From the NCBI RefSeq assembly GCF_012275375.1, contig NZ_JAAZQJ010000016.1:1-64000 (forward strand): DNA of 64,000 nt, in the 5' to 3' direction. The first letter of the stretch is position 1; every line of letters starts with the position of its first letter. The translations under genes and the position numbers were made by a program. This DNA is from Dyella sp. SG609 (GTDB lineage: Bacteria > Pseudomonadota > Gammaproteobacteria > Xanthomonadales > Rhodanobacteraceae). The notes beneath the pieces were generated by a model that saw only the letters and a list, made by a program, of their open reading frames with translations, made no database searches and had not been told where the DNA came from. Below are positions 51,007-61,558 of this stretch, one piece after another.

Positions 51007-51942
51007 TCAACCCCCGCGATCCAGCCACACCTCCAGCCCCTGCGCATTGAGCTCGATATCCATGCCCAGGATCCGCAGCAGCTCGTCGCGCGTTCCCTTC
51101 CAGCCATGCGCGGCCAGGCGCCCGGCGTAGAGATCGGTCAGCGCCCACTTCAGCTCCTCGTGGCGCTTGTCCTTCGGCTCGCCGCGCACCGCATGGCCCA
51201 GGCTCACCATCGCGTCGATCTGCTGGTGCAGCCCCTTGGCGAGGCGCTCGATATCGCCGACGGGGCCGAAGTGGGTGACGTACATGGCGTCCGGTTTCAG
51301 CGCGACCAGGCGGTCGATCGACTGGTGCAGCGCGTCGGGTTCGAACTGCACCGGCGTGCTGGTGGGGATCGCGTAGGGGCCGCGTTCCGTGTCGAACTCG
51401 CGATAGGACAGGCCGAAGGTATCGCCGGTGAAACAGGCCCGGCCCCGCTCGTCGTACACGCACAGATGATGCTTCGCATGGCCGGGCGTATCCAGGCAGC
51501 GCAGCGGACGTCCCTGCAGTTCCACCACGTGGCCTTCCGGCGCTTCCACCACGCGTTCGGCGGGAATCGGCCGCAGCCGTCCGTAGGTTTTCTCCATCAC
51601 CGCTTCGCCGTACACGGCGCTGGCGCCGGCCCACAACTGCGTGGGATCGATCAGGTGCCGCGCACCGCGCGGATGCACCACCGCCCTGGCGTTCGGCAGC
51701 CGCGCCATCAGTTCGCCGGCGCCGCCGGCGTGGTCCAGGTGCACGTGGGTGAGGATCAGCCAGTCCACCTGTTCCGGCGTCAGGCCGGCCTGGTCCAGCG
51801 CTTCGAGCATGCGCGGCACGGCATGGTTGGTGCCGCAGTCGATAAAGGCGCCATGGCCTTGCTCGGCCACCAGGTAGGCGGCATCGAAGCGTGGACGCAC
51901 GAAGCCGGTGTCGATGACGTGGATGCCGTGTGAGGGAGCCAT
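51007..51942 (-). CDS. MBL-fold metallohydrolase
   Basis: The 311-residue cytosolic protein has the metallo-hydrolase motif H66-V-H68-L-D70-H71 in ILTHVHLDHAGG, a second metal site in DTPGHAKHHLCV, and FTGDTFGLSYREFD. It lacks a signal peptide. It resembles glyoxalase II/RNase Z-like hydrolases and not beta-lactamases, and the substrate is unknown. A C-terminal helical region (about 230-300) extends the usual fold. ATG 51942 follows AAGGCGG; an upstream in-frame extension is Arg/Ala-rich and unlikely. It diverges from the TRIC-type channel gene. Confidence 0.85.
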   Translation of the reverse strand: MAPSHGIHVIDTGFVRPRFDAAYLVAEQGHGAFIDCGTNHAVPRMLEALDQAGLTPEQVDWLILTHVHLDHAGGAGELMARLPNARAVVHPRGARHLIDPTQLWAGASAVYGEAVMEKTYGRLRPIPAERVVEAPEGHVVELQGRPLRCLDTPGHAKHHLCVYDERGRACFTGDTFGLSYREFDTERGPYAIPTSTPVQFEPDALHQSIDRLVALKPDAMYVTHFGPVGDIERLAKGLHQQIDAMVSLGHAVRGEPKDKRHEELKWALTDLYAGRLAAHGWKGTRDELLRILGMDIELNAQGLEVWLDRGG

Positions 51943-52064
51943 ATCCGCCTTCGCCGTGGGACACGCGCCGCAGCGTAGCAAACTGGAGCGCGCCCGCGCG
52001 CCGGCTCTTGTGCCGCACCGCGGCAAAGGCTAGACATGCACGGACCGCCGCTGGATCCGACGCC

Positions 52065-52712
52065 ATGACCCCCGCTCTCATGACGCATTACCTGCTCCTG
52101 GTGCTCGACCTGCTCGGCACCTTCGTATTCGCCCTCAGCGGCGCGCTGACCGGCGTGCGCCGGCAGCTGGACCTGTTCGGCGTGCTGGTGCTGTCCTTCG
52201 CCGCGGGCAACGCCGGCGGCATCACCCGCGACCTGCTGATCGGCGCCACGCCGCCGGCGGCGATCGCGGACTGGCGCTACCTGGCGGTGTCGGTGCTGGC
52301 CGGCATCGTCACCTTCTACCGCTACGGGCTGATCGAACGGCTGAAGAATCCGGTGCAGATGTCCGACGCGGCGGGCCTGGCGCTGTTCGCCGTGGCCGGC
52401 GCGCAGAAGGCGCTGGCGCATGGGCTCAATCCCGCCATGGCCGCCTTGCTCGGCATGCTCACCGGCGTGGGCGGCGGCATCCTGCGCGACGTGCTGGTCA
52501 CGCAGATTCCGACCGTGCTGCGCGCGGACCTGTACGCCGTGGCCGCGCTGGCCGGCGCCGCCATCGTGGTGGCCGGCGACCTGCTGCAGGTGCCGCCCAC
52601 CGTGTCCACCCTGGCCGGTGCGGCGGTGTGCTTCGGCCTGCGCTTCATGGCGATCCGCCACGGCTGGCACCTGCCGCGCGCGGCGGGCGGGCAGGAGCCG
52701 CCCACCGGATAA
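52065..52712 (+). CDS. TRIC-type cation channel family protein (UPF0126/YadS)
   Basis: The 215-residue inner membrane protein has seven hydrophobic segments in two repeated halves. Each half carries the family motif: FAAGNAGGITRDLLIG and MLTGVGGGILRDVLVTQIPT (G-x-G-G-x-x-R-D). Prokaryotic TRIC homologues form trimeric monovalent-cation channels; an alternative suggestion for UPF0126 proteins is glycine transport. ATG 52065 is used, with ATG 52080 the alternative. It converges with the 2-oxoglutarate oxygenase gene. Confidence 0.9.
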   Translation: MTPALMTHYLLLVLDLLGTFVFALSGALTGVRRQLDLFGVLVLSFAAGNAGGITRDLLIGATPPAAIADWRYLAVSVLAGIVTFYRYGLIERLKNPVQMSDAAGLALFAVAGAQKALAHGLNPAMAALLGMLTGVGGGILRDVLVTQIPTVLRADLYAVAALAGAAIVVAGDLLQVPPTVSTLAGAAVCFGLRFMAIRHGWHLPRAAGGQEPPTG

Positions 52713-52715
52713 GGC

Positions 52716-53453
52716 TCAGCTGGCGTCGTGGAAGATGATGCCCAGCGTATGGCGCCGCCCCGAGCGCAGCTCGCTCACACCGTGCCGCAGGTTCACCCGG
52801 TAGCTGCCGCGGCTGCCGCGCACGGGGCGGTGATGCACGGCGAAGATCACCGCATCGCCCTCGCTCAGGGGCACCACGTGCGGACGCGACTGCATGCGCG
52901 GGCGCTGCTCGGTCAGCACGAACTCGCCGCCGGTGAAATCGCGCCACGGTTCCGACAGCAGCACCGCCACCTGCAGCGGAAACACGTGCTCGCCGTAGAG
53001 GTCCTGGTGCAGGCAGTTGTAGTCGTCGGTGCCGTAGCGCAGCAGCAGCGGCGTGGGTCGCTGCTGGCCGGCGTGGTGGCAGCGTTCGAGGAACTCGGCG
53101 TACCGCTGCGGATAGCGCACGCCGATGCCCATGGTTTCGTTCCACTGGTTGGCCAGCGGCACCAGCCGCGGATACAGCGCCGCGCGCAATTCGCCGACGG
53201 GCGAGGGCAGGGGATAGCCGAAGTACTGGTATTCGCCACGGCCGAAGCCGTGGCGGGCCATCACCACCTTGCTGCGGAACAGCGCGGGGCGGTCGTACAG
53301 CGAGGCGATGCGGTCGCAGGCTTCCGGCGCGAGCAGGCCCGGGAGCATGGCGTGGCCTTGCGCGTCGAGCTGCTGCAGCACGAGCGGCCAGTCGAACGCG
53401 GCCAGGCGTGCCTCGACGTCATCGCCCAGCGCCGCTTCCAGCATCGCGCTCAT
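52716..53453 (-). CDS. 2-oxoglutarate/Fe(II) oxygenase coupled to ada
   Basis: The 245-residue protein has a double-stranded beta-helix oxygenase fold: the HxD metal site lies in NCLHQDLYGEHVFPLQ, and a distal His and Arg in VHHRPVRGSRGSYRVNLRHG. It matches the COG3826-like group, whose substrate is not established. Its ATG overlaps the ada stop by four bases, so the two are co-translated. Because another 2-oxoglutarate oxygenase, AlkB, repairs alkylated DNA beside Ada in many bacteria, a role in alkylation damage is plausible, but this protein is not AlkB itself. Confidence 0.82.
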   Translation of the reverse strand: MSAMLEAALGDDVEARLAAFDWPLVLQQLDAQGHAMLPGLLAPEACDRIASLYDRPALFRSKVVMARHGFGRGEYQYFGYPLPSPVGELRAALYPRLVPLANQWNETMGIGVRYPQRYAEFLERCHHAGQQRPTPLLLRYGTDDYNCLHQDLYGEHVFPLQVAVLLSEPWRDFTGGEFVLTEQRPRMQSRPHVVPLSEGDAVIFAVHHRPVRGSRGSYRVNLRHGVSELRSGRRHTLGIIFHDAS

Positions 53454-54202
53454 GCCCGCGCCTCCCGCGCCAGCAGCGCGCGCTTGCGTTCCACGCCCCA
53501 GCGATAACCCGACAGCGCACCGTCGCCGCGGATCACCCGGTGGCAGGGCACCGCCATGGCCAGCGCATTGGCGCCGCAGGCCAGCGCCACGGCGCGCGAG
53601 GCGTCCGGCATGCCGATGCGCAGCGCGACTTCCTTGTAGCTGGCGGTGGCGCCGGCGGGGATCGCGCGCAGCGCTTCCCACACCTTGCGCTGGAACGGCG
53701 TGCCGCGCAGGTCGAGCGTGGCGTCGAAGGGCGCGTGCGGATGCTCGATCAAGGCAGCGGTTTGCACCAGCGTGCCGGCCAGCGCGCCGTCGTCGCGCGA
53801 CAGATCGGCCTGCGGAAAGCGCTGGCGCAGATCCGCTTCCAGCGCCTTGGCGTGCTCGCCGAACAGGATCGCGCACACGCCGCGTTCGCTCGCCGCCACC
53901 AGCAGCAGGCCCAGCGGCGAACTGCCGATGCCGTAGCGCAGCGTTTCGCGCACGCGCTCCGGATGGCAGCGCGCGCAGGGACGGAAGCCGGCGCGCTCGG
54001 CCTCTTCGCGGCTGGCGTGGAAGGCGACGTTCTCGGGCCGCGCGGGGCGCGCCGCGCACGAAGGTTTGCAATACACGCCGGTGCTGCGCACCGAGTACCA
54101 GAACGAGCCGTCCGCGCTCCGGTCGCGGTTGCGCAGCTGGCTCCAGCGCGGATCGCGCAGGGTGGCGTCGATGTGGTCTTTCATGCGGGCGGCAGCGTTC
54201 AT
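53450..54202 (-). CDS. Ada-type methylated-DNA cysteine methyltransferase lacking the AraC domain
   Basis: The 250-residue protein joins an N-terminal Ada zinc domain (about 1-80; STGVYCKPSCAARPARPENV, then GFRPCARCHPE) directly to an O6-alkylguanine transferase domain (about 90-250) with active-site Cys in AMAVPCHRVI. E. coli Ada, about 354 residues, has an AraC-type helix-turn-helix of about 100 residues between these parts; it is absent here. The protein can still take methyl groups onto both cysteines but lacks the usual activator HTH. Start is ATG 54202 or ATG 54184. It is translationally coupled to the downstream oxygenase. Confidence 0.9.
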   Translation of the reverse strand: MNAAARMKDHIDATLRDPRWSQLRNRDRSADGSFWYSVRSTGVYCKPSCAARPARPENVAFHASREEAERAGFRPCARCHPERVRETLRYGIGSSPLGLLLVAASERGVCAILFGEHAKALEADLRQRFPQADLSRDDGALAGTLVQTAALIEHPHAPFDATLDLRGTPFQRKVWEALRAIPAGATASYKEVALRIGMPDASRAVALACGANALAMAVPCHRVIRGDGALSGYRWGVERKRALLAREARA

Positions 54203-54335
54203 GGCGCGTCTCCTGGTTCGAGGGTGAAGCCAGCTTAGGTTTCGCGCGAGCTGCGGACACTCCGGTTCTTGCTGTGATCGTTGCCATGAAAAAGCGCCGC
54301 ACTAGGCGGCGCTTCTTCTCTCTACTTCCCAGGGG

Positions 54336-54484
54336 CGAACCCTTCTCCCTCCGGCGACCCGAAGGTAGTCCCCGTGGGAGAGAAGGTGGCGGCAGCCGGA
54401 TGAGGGTTCGGCCGGAGCGATACACATCACTCTTGCGCTTCGCCCGCACCCTCACCCCAGCCCCTCTCCCGACGGGAGAGGGGC
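54336..54484. repeat. Repeat family A, copy 4
   Basis: Its first 71 bases (54336-54406) are the exact reverse complement of 7620-7690. The rest holds CGCACCCTCACCCCAGCCCC and CTCTCCC, GGGAGAGGGG, completing the full-length repeat. It lies between the ada and fadA genes. Confidence 0.85.
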
Positions 54485-54490
54485 TCAAGC

Positions 54491-55696
<1,206 letters not shown>

Positions 55697-55706
55697 TGGC
55701 TTTCTC

Positions 55707-55852
55707 CGAAAGCCGGGAATCGGGAATAGGGAATAGGGAATCGAGTCCCAGCCCGTCGCGAATCCGGCCTAACTGACTATTGATAGATAGCGAGGTTCGG
55801 GGAACGGCGCTTTACCTATTCCCCATTCTCTATTCCCGATTCTCAATTACGC
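55707..55852. repeat. Inverted GGGAATAGGGAAT repeat between fadB and fadA
   Basis: GGGAATCGGGAATAGGGAAT near 55718 is mirrored by ATTCCCCATTCTCTATTCCC near 55821, about 80 bases apart. The 3' part reaches the last codons of the fadB-like gene. It is a third type of intergenic repeat, with short tandem GGGAAT units in each arm. Confidence 0.65.
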
Positions 55853-58227
55853 AGCGGCTTGCCGGTGCTCATCGTGTGAGCGATGCGCGCCTGGGTCTTT
55901 TCCGTCTGCGCCAGTTCCACGAAGTGCTTGCGCTCCAGCGCCAGCAGCCATTCCTCGTCCACCAGCGAACCGCGCTCGATGACGCCGCCGCACAAGGTGT
56001 CGGCGATGCGCGTGGCGATCTCGACGTCGTGCTCGGAGGCGAAATAGCCGGCCAGCATGTTGGCCAGCGAGGCGCGGAAAGTGGCCGTGCCGACGTCGCC
56101 GGCGACCGGGATGCTGCGCGCCGGCAGCGGCGGGCGGTAGCCGCTCTCGGCCAGCGCGCGCGCCACCTGCTTGGCCACGTAGAGCAGCTCGTAGGCGTTG
56201 AACACCACCACGTCGCTGTCGCGCAGCAGGCCCAGCTGCTTGGCCTCCAGCGCGCTGCCGGAGACCTTGGCCATGGCCACCGTCTCGAACACCTTCTTCA
56301 GCGCCTCGAACGGATCGGCCGGATTGGCCTGCGCCGCGCGGATCGCCAGCTCGTGCAGGCCGCCGCCGGCCGGCAGCAGGCCCACGCCCGCCTCGACCAG
56401 GCCGATATAGCTTTCCAGCGCCGCCACGGTGCGCGCCGAATGCATCTGGAATTCGCAGCCGCCGCCCAGGGCCAGGCCGCGCACGGCCGACACCACCGGC
56501 ACCAGCGAGTGCTTGATGCGCATGCTGGTGCGCTGGAAGTTGGCCACCATCGCCTCGAAGTCGCCCAGCTTGCCGGCCTGCAGCAGGCCCAGCGCGCCCT
56601 TCAGGTCCGCGCCGGCGGAGAACGGTTCGCCGGTCTGCCAGATCACCACGGCCTTCAGCTGCTGCTCGGCGACGTCGATCGCCTGCTGGATGCCGTCGAG
56701 CACCTGGTCGTTGACCGTGTTCATCTTGGTCTTGAACGAGATGATGCCCACGCCGTCGTCGCCCAGCGTCCACAGGCGCACGCCGTCGTTCTCCCACACC
56801 GTGCTGCCCTGGTCGAACTTCTCGCCCAGGATCGGATCCGGGAACAGCTGGCGCCGGTACACCGGATGCTGCGAGCGCGGCTTGTCGGCGTTGGCGCCGG
56901 CCGAGTACGAACCGCTCTTGCCGTGCACGCCGCTGCGGCCGTCGGTCACCCACTTCGGCAGCGGGGCCTTGCTCATGGCCTTGCCGGCGGCGATGTCTTC
57001 CTCGATCCACTGGGCCACCTGCTGCCAGCCGGCGGCCTGCCAGGTCTCGAACGGGCCGAGCTTCCAGCCGTAGCCCCAGCGGATGGCGAAGTCGACGTCG
57101 CGCGCGGTGTCGGCGATGTCGGCCAGGTGATAGGCGGTGTAGTGGAACAGGTCGCGGAAGGTGGCCCACAGGAACTGCGCCTGCGGGTCGGCGCTGGCGC
57201 GCAGCTTGGCGAACTTCTCGGCCGGGTCCTTGATGGCGAGGATGGCGGCCACTTCGTCGGAAGCCTTCTGCTCCGAGGCGCGGTAGTCGCGCTTGGCCAC
57301 GTCCAGCACCACGATGTCCTTGCCGGCCTTGCGGTAGAAGCCGGCGCCGGTCTTCTGGCCCAGCGCGCCCTGGTCGATCAGGCCCTGCAGCCAGGCGGGC
57401 GCCTTGAAGTACTCGTGCCACGGGTCGTCGGCCAGCGTGTCGGCCATGGTCTTGATCACGTGCGCCATGGTGTCCAGGCCCACCACGTCGGCGGTGCGGT
57501 AGGTGGCGCTCTTGGGACGGCCCACGGCCGGGCCGGTGAGCGCGTCGACCACGTCGAAGCCGAGCTTGAACTGCTCGGTGTGGTGCATGGTGGCGAGCAT
57601 GGAGAACACGCCGATGCGGTTGCCGATGAAGTTCGGCGTGTCCTTGGCGTAGACCACGCCCTTGCCGACCACGGTGGTGAGGAAGGCTTCCAGGCCCTGC
57701 AGCACGTTGGCGTCGGTGAGGCGGGTCGGGATCAGCTCGACCAGGTGCATGTAGCGCGGCGGGTTGAAGAAATGCACGCCGGTGAAGCGGTGGCGCATGT
57801 CTTCCGGCAGCGCTTCGGCCAGGCCGTTGATCGACAGGCCCGAGGTGTTGCTGGCCAGCACGGCGTGCGGCGCGACGTAGGGCGCGATCTTCTTGTAGAG
57901 ATCCAGCTTCCAGTCCATCCGTTCGGCGATCGCCTCGATCACCAGGTCGACGTCCTTGAGGTGTTCGAGGTCGTCGTCGTAGTTGGCCGGGATGATCGCG
58001 GCGGCGCGGCTGCCGTCGGCCAGCGGAGCGGGGGAGAGCTTCTTCAGGTTCTCGATCGCCTTGAGGGCGATGCCGCTCTTGGGACCTTCCTTGGCGGGCA
58101 GGTCGAACAGCACGGTCTCGACATTGGCGTTGGTCAGGTGCGCGGCGATCTGCGCGCCCATGACGCCGGCGCCGAGCACCGCGGCCTTGCGGATGCGCAG
58201 CGGATGGGATGCGACTGGAGCGGTCAT
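55843..58227 (-). CDS. 3-hydroxyacyl-CoA dehydrogenase / enoyl-CoA hydratase (FadB/FadN-like)
   Basis: The 794-residue bifunctional beta-oxidation enzyme has the dehydrogenase first: NAD-binding AAVLGAGVMGAQIAAHLTNA (about 15-34), then SNTSGLSINGLAEALPEDMR, and HFFNPPRYMHLVELIPTRLT. The C-terminal third (about 490-700) is a crotonase domain with the oxyanion segments FSAGADLKG and GLALGGGCEFQMHS and acidic residues in ESYIGLVEAGVGLLPAGGG. This order is the FadN/Hbd-ECH type, opposite to E. coli FadB. It lies between the TetR regulator and the thiolase in one operon. Confidence 0.95.
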   Translation of the reverse strand: MTAPVASHPLRIRKAAVLGAGVMGAQIAAHLTNANVETVLFDLPAKEGPKSGIALKAIENLKKLSPAPLADGSRAAAIIPANYDDDLEHLKDVDLVIEAIAERMDWKLDLYKKIAPYVAPHAVLASNTSGLSINGLAEALPEDMRHRFTGVHFFNPPRYMHLVELIPTRLTDANVLQGLEAFLTTVVGKGVVYAKDTPNFIGNRIGVFSMLATMHHTEQFKLGFDVVDALTGPAVGRPKSATYRTADVVGLDTMAHVIKTMADTLADDPWHEYFKAPAWLQGLIDQGALGQKTGAGFYRKAGKDIVVLDVAKRDYRASEQKASDEVAAILAIKDPAEKFAKLRASADPQAQFLWATFRDLFHYTAYHLADIADTARDVDFAIRWGYGWKLGPFETWQAAGWQQVAQWIEEDIAAGKAMSKAPLPKWVTDGRSGVHGKSGSYSAGANADKPRSQHPVYRRQLFPDPILGEKFDQGSTVWENDGVRLWTLGDDGVGIISFKTKMNTVNDQVLDGIQQAIDVAEQQLKAVVIWQTGEPFSAGADLKGALGLLQAGKLGDFEAMVANFQRTSMRIKHSLVPVVSAVRGLALGGGCEFQMHSARTVAALESYIGLVEAGVGLLPAGGGLHELAIRAAQANPADPFEALKKVFETVAMAKVSGSALEAKQLGLLRDSDVVVFNAYELLYVAKQVARALAESGYRPPLPARSIPVAGDVGTATFRASLANMLAGYFASEHDVEIATRIADTLCGGVIERGSLVDEEWLLALERKHFVELAQTEKTQARIAHTMSTGKPLRN

Positions 58228-58301
58228 TGGCTTCTCCGTGGGACGGACACTTGAGGGGTGTTGAAACGCGAAGGAGACCGTTGCCGGCCTCCGTAAGGAA
58301 A

Positions 58302-58910
58302 TCAGGGGGCGTTGAGGCCGGCGGCGGCGAAGCGGATCAGGTGCTCCGCCGTCTGTTCACGATGCACCCGCTCGGTGACATCGCTTTTGCGCTGGATCAT
58401 GCCGAAGCCGGACATGGCATGGGTCAGCGCGCCGGTGACCAGGTCGACCCGCCAGTACAGTTCTTCCCGGCTCAGCTGGGGCAGCAGGCGGCCGAACTCG
58501 GCGGTGAACTGGCGCATGACGTGGCCGTAGTTCTCCGACAGGAACTTGCGCAGGGTGTCGTCGTGCTCGGCGAAGGCGCGCGCCAGCACGCGCATGAACA
58601 GCGAGCCGCTACCTTCGTGGGACAGCTCCAGCGCCGGCTTGATGAAGGCGGCCAGCACGTCCTCGAGGCTGGTTTCCGGCAGGCCGGCGATGCGCGACAG
58701 GGCGGTCATGCGGTGGCCGTTGAGCTGGTCCAGGCGGCGGCGGAAGACCTCTTCGATCAGGCGGTCCTTGCTGCCGAAGTGGTAGTTCACGGCGGCCAGG
58801 TTGACGCCCGCGGCGGCGGTGAGCTGGCGCAGCGAGGCGCCGTCGAAACCGTGCCGGGCGAACAGCTCCTCGGCGGCGGTCAGGATGCGTTCCTTGGTCG
58901 AATGCGGCAC
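58302..58910 (-). CDS. TetR-family regulator of the fatty acid oxidation operon
   Basis: The roughly 202-residue regulator has an N-terminal TetR helix-turn-helix (TKERILTAAEELFARHGFDG, then ASLRQLTAAAGVNLAAVNYH and FGSKDRLIEEVF) and a C-terminal ligand-binding domain. It resembles FadR/PsrA-like TetR repressors that sense acyl-CoA or fatty acids. GTG 58910 gives the usual short N terminus; TTG 58919, behind GGGGGA, and TTG 58955 are alternatives. It is first in an operon with the fadB-like and fadA genes and probably represses all three through the two palindromes upstream. Confidence 0.85.
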   Translation of the reverse strand: MPHSTKERILTAAEELFARHGFDGASLRQLTAAAGVNLAAVNYHFGSKDRLIEEVFRRRLDQLNGHRMTALSRIAGLPETSLEDVLAAFIKPALELSHEGSGSLFMRVLARAFAEHDDTLRKFLSENYGHVMRQFTAEFGRLLPQLSREELYWRVDLVTGALTHAMSGFGMIQRKSDVTERVHREQTAEHLIRFAAAGLNAP

Positions 58911-58951
58911 GGCTTGCAAGCGGGCGGTCCCCCGGGTGGCTACGGCAGGAA

Positions 58952-58967
58952 TCAAACGATCGTTTGA
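58952..58967. promoter_or_regulatory. TetR operator 1 (perfect palindrome) over the operon start
   Basis: TCAAACGATCGTTTGA is a perfect 16-base palindrome. It begins right at the -10 box TATGCT (58972-58967, minus strand) and covers the expected transcription start, so bound repressor would block initiation. Confidence 0.85.
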
Positions 58968-58992
58968 GCATACGGGGGAGGAATCCCTGCCG

Positions 58993-59008
58993 TCAAACGA
59001 TCGTTTAC
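58993..59008. promoter_or_regulatory. TetR operator 2 over the -35 box
   Basis: TCAAACGATCGTTTAC repeats the same 12-base core AAACGATCGTTT, 41 base pairs from operator 1 (about four helical turns). It overlaps the -35 hexamer TTGACG (58996-58991), which lies 18 bases from the -10 box. Confidence 0.85.
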
Positions 59009-59157
59009 AACGCCCGGCGCCCGGCTTGCGAATCAGTTAGAATCTGTCAGACTTTCGTGAGCTAAATCCTCTAAACGTCATCGGATTTGGCCTACTTTGC
59101 TGGCTAGCCTGGCCAGACCGCCCACTCAGATACCAGTTTTTCCGGAGCAGACTACTC

Positions 59158-59583
59158 ATGGCGCTGGAGCGCACCCTTTCCATCATCAAGCCCGACGCCG
59201 TCGCCAAGAACGTCATCGGCGAAATCTACGCCCGTTTCGAGAAGGCTGGCCTCAAGGTCGTCGCCGCCAAGCAGAAGCAGCTGTCGCGCCAGGAAGCCGA
59301 AGGCTTCTACGCCGTGCACAAGGAGCGCCCGTTCTTCAAGGCGCTGGTCGAATTCATGATCTCCGGCCCGGTGATGATCCAGGTGCTGGAAGGCGACAAC
59401 GCCGTGCTCAAGCACCGCGAGCTGATGGGCGCCACCAATCCGAAGGAAGCCGCGCCGGGCACCATCCGCGCCGATTTCGCCGATTCGATCGACGCGAATG
59501 CGGTGCATGGTTCGGATGCGTCTGAAACCGCACAGGTCGAGATTGCGTATTTCTTCGCCGCGACCGAAGTGCATTCCAGGTAA
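59158..59583 (+). CDS. ndk: Nucleoside diphosphate kinase
   Basis: The 141-residue enzyme moves the gamma-phosphate between nucleoside triphosphates and diphosphates. It opens [20 protein letters not shown], and the phosphohistidine lies in the family motif NAVHGSD (about 115-121). ATLNPK-type phosphate-binding residues appear as [18 protein letters not shown]. Length is normal. It starts the run ndk-rlmN-pilF-rodZ found across gammaproteobacteria. Confidence 0.98.
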   Translation: MALERTLSIIKPDAVAKNVIGEIYARFEKAGLKVVAAKQKQLSRQEAEGFYAVHKERPFFKALVEFMISGPVMIQVLEGDNAVLKHRELMGATNPKEAAPGTIRADFADSIDANAVHGSDASETAQVEIAYFFAATEVHSR

Positions 59584-59652
59584 TTCACCGCGGCGCCCGT
59601 GCAACGGGCGCCGTCCGCCATGCGGCCAACGCGGCCGCGCTTTTTGAAGACG

Positions 59653-60789
59653 ATGAACCAGGCCGTTTCCACTCCATCCACCGACAAGGTCAACCTGCTC
59701 GATTTCGATCGCCAGGGGCTGCGCGATTTCTTCGCCCAGCTCGGCGAGAAGCCGTATCGCGCCGAGCAGGTGATGAAGTGGATCTACCACCGCCTGGAAG
59801 ACAACTTCGAAAACATGACGGACGTCGGCAAGGCGCTGCGCACCAAGCTCGAGGCGGCCTGCTACATCGGCCCGCCCAAGACCATGTTCGACAAGGGCGC
59901 CGCCGACGGCACGCACAAGTGGCTGCTGGGCATGGACGGCGGCAACGCGGTGGAGGCGGTGTACATTCCCGAGCCCACCCGCGGCACGCTGTGCGTGTCC
60001 TCGCAGGTCGGCTGCGGCCTGAACTGCCAGTTCTGCTCCACCGCCACGCAGGGCTTCAACCGCAACCTGGCCACGTCCGAGATCATCGGGCAGATGTGGG
60101 TCGCCGCTAAGTACCTGGGCAACGTCACGCACCAGAACCGCCGCATCACCAACGTGGTGATGATGGGCATGGGCGAGCCGCTGCTGAACTTCGACAACGT
60201 GGTCAAGGCGATGAGCCTGATGCGCGACGACCTGGGCTTCGGCCTGGCCTCCAAGCGCGTCACGCTGTCGACCGCCGGCCTGGTGCCGATGATCGACAAG
60301 CTGTCCGAGGCCATCGACGTGTCGCTCGCGGTGTCGCTGCACGCCGCCAACGACGAGCTGCGCACCGAGCTGGTGCCGCTCAACAAGCGCTATCCGATCG
60401 AGGAGCTGATGGGCGCCTGCCGCCGTTGGCTGGAGCGCCGGGCGCGCACCTCGATCACTTTCGAATACACGCTGATGAAGGGCGTCAACGACCAGCCCGA
60501 GCACGCGCGCCAGCTGATCAAGCTGATGCGCAAGATGCCCAACTGCAAGGTCAACCTGATTCCCTTCAATCCTTTCCCCGGCACGCGCTTCGAGCGCTCC
60601 GACGCCGACACGATCCGCGCCTTCCAGACCCAGCTGCTCAACGCCAACATCCTCACCATGCTGCGCCGCACCCGCGGCGACGACATCGATGCGGCATGCG
60701 GCCAGCTGAAGGGACAGGTGCTGGACCGCACGCGCCGCCAGGCCGAATTCCGTAAACGACTCGACGAGGGCGCCAGCCATGCGGCTTGA
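59653..60789 (+). CDS. rlmN: Dual-specificity RNA C2-methyltransferase RlmN
   Basis: The 378-residue radical SAM enzyme methylates A2503 of 23S rRNA and A37 of some tRNAs. The 4Fe-4S motif is CGLNCQFC (about 119-126) in [20 protein letters not shown], followed by [14 protein letters not shown] and SLHAAND. The methyl-carrying Cys lies in [12 protein letters not shown] near the end. ATG 59653 fits the usual N terminus. Its last codons overlap the pilF start by 11 bases. Confidence 0.98.
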   Translation: MNQAVSTPSTDKVNLLDFDRQGLRDFFAQLGEKPYRAEQVMKWIYHRLEDNFENMTDVGKALRTKLEAACYIGPPKTMFDKGAADGTHKWLLGMDGGNAVEAVYIPEPTRGTLCVSSQVGCGLNCQFCSTATQGFNRNLATSEIIGQMWVAAKYLGNVTHQNRRITNVVMMGMGEPLLNFDNVVKAMSLMRDDLGFGLASKRVTLSTAGLVPMIDKLSEAIDVSLAVSLHAANDELRTELVPLNKRYPIEELMGACRRWLERRARTSITFEYTLMKGVNDQPEHARQLIKLMRKMPNCKVNLIPFNPFPGTRFERSDADTIRAFQTQLLNANILTMLRRTRGDDIDAACGQLKGQVLDRTRRQAEFRKRLDEGASHAA

Positions 60790-61558
60790 CCGGATCCTGC
60801 TGGCCGCCTGCCTGGCTGCATCGCTCACCGCCTGCCAGACCACCGGCGTGGACCCGGGCCCGAACCCGCGCGTCGCCAAGAGCGACAACGCGCTGGAAGG
60901 CGCTCGCGTGCATACCGAACTGGCCCAGTCGTACATGCAGAACGGCGACCTGCAGGGCGCGCTGACCAAGCTCAACAAGGCGCTCACCTTCGATCCGAAC
61001 TACGTGCCGGCGCACACCGTGATGGCGGTGCTGTACGAGCGCATCGGCAACCAGGCCGAGGCGGAAAAGCACTACCGCCGCGCCGCCGCGCTGGCGCCCG
61101 ACAAGGGCGATCCCAACAACAATCTCGGCGCCTTCCTGTGCAAGACCGGCCGCGGCGCGGAGGCGGCGCAGTATTTCCAGAAGGCGGTTGCCGATCCGTT
61201 CTACCAGACGCCGGCCACGGCCTGGACCAATGCCGGCCGCTGCCTGGAAAGCACCGGCGACGTCGCCGGCGCCGAAGACGACTACCGCAAGGCGATCGCG
61301 CTCGATCCGCAGAACGCGGACGCGCTGCTGCAGGTTGCCTCGCTGCTGTTCCAGCGCAACGATGCTTTCCGCGCGCGGGCCTTCCTGCAGCGCTACGACA
61401 GCCTGGGCCAGGTCTCGCCGACCGGACTCAAGCTGGGCCACGACATCGAACTCCGACTGGGCAACAAGGACGCTGCCCGCAATTACAGCAGGCGATTGCA
61501 GAGCCAGTTCCCGGATTCGGAGCAGGCCCGCGCCATCGACTCGACCGCAAGCCAATGA
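60779..61558 (+). CDS. pilF: Type IV pilus biogenesis lipoprotein PilF/PilW
   Basis: The 259-residue precursor has a lipoprotein signal with lipobox LTAC (C19). It carries about six TPR units ([60 protein letters not shown]). PilF is the outer membrane pilotin that localizes the PilQ secretin for type IV pili. It overlaps rlmN at the start and rodZ at the end (ATGA), the conserved order, so all three are coupled. Confidence 0.95.
   Translation: MRLDRILLAACLAASLTACQTTGVDPGPNPRVAKSDNALEGARVHTELAQSYMQNGDLQGALTKLNKALTFDPNYVPAHTVMAVLYERIGNQAEAEKHYRRAAALAPDKGDPNNNLGAFLCKTGRGAEAAQYFQKAVADPFYQTPATAWTNAGRCLESTGDVAGAEDDYRKAIALDPQNADALLQVASLLFQRNDAFRARAFLQRYDSLGQVSPTGLKLGHDIELRLGNKDAARNYSRRLQSQFPDSEQARAIDSTASQ

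Noticed and set aside
52716-53453. Calling the oxygenase beside ada AlkB
   Set aside because: It has the general HxD...H fold but not the AlkB sequence pattern, and it fits a different uncharacterized oxygenase group.
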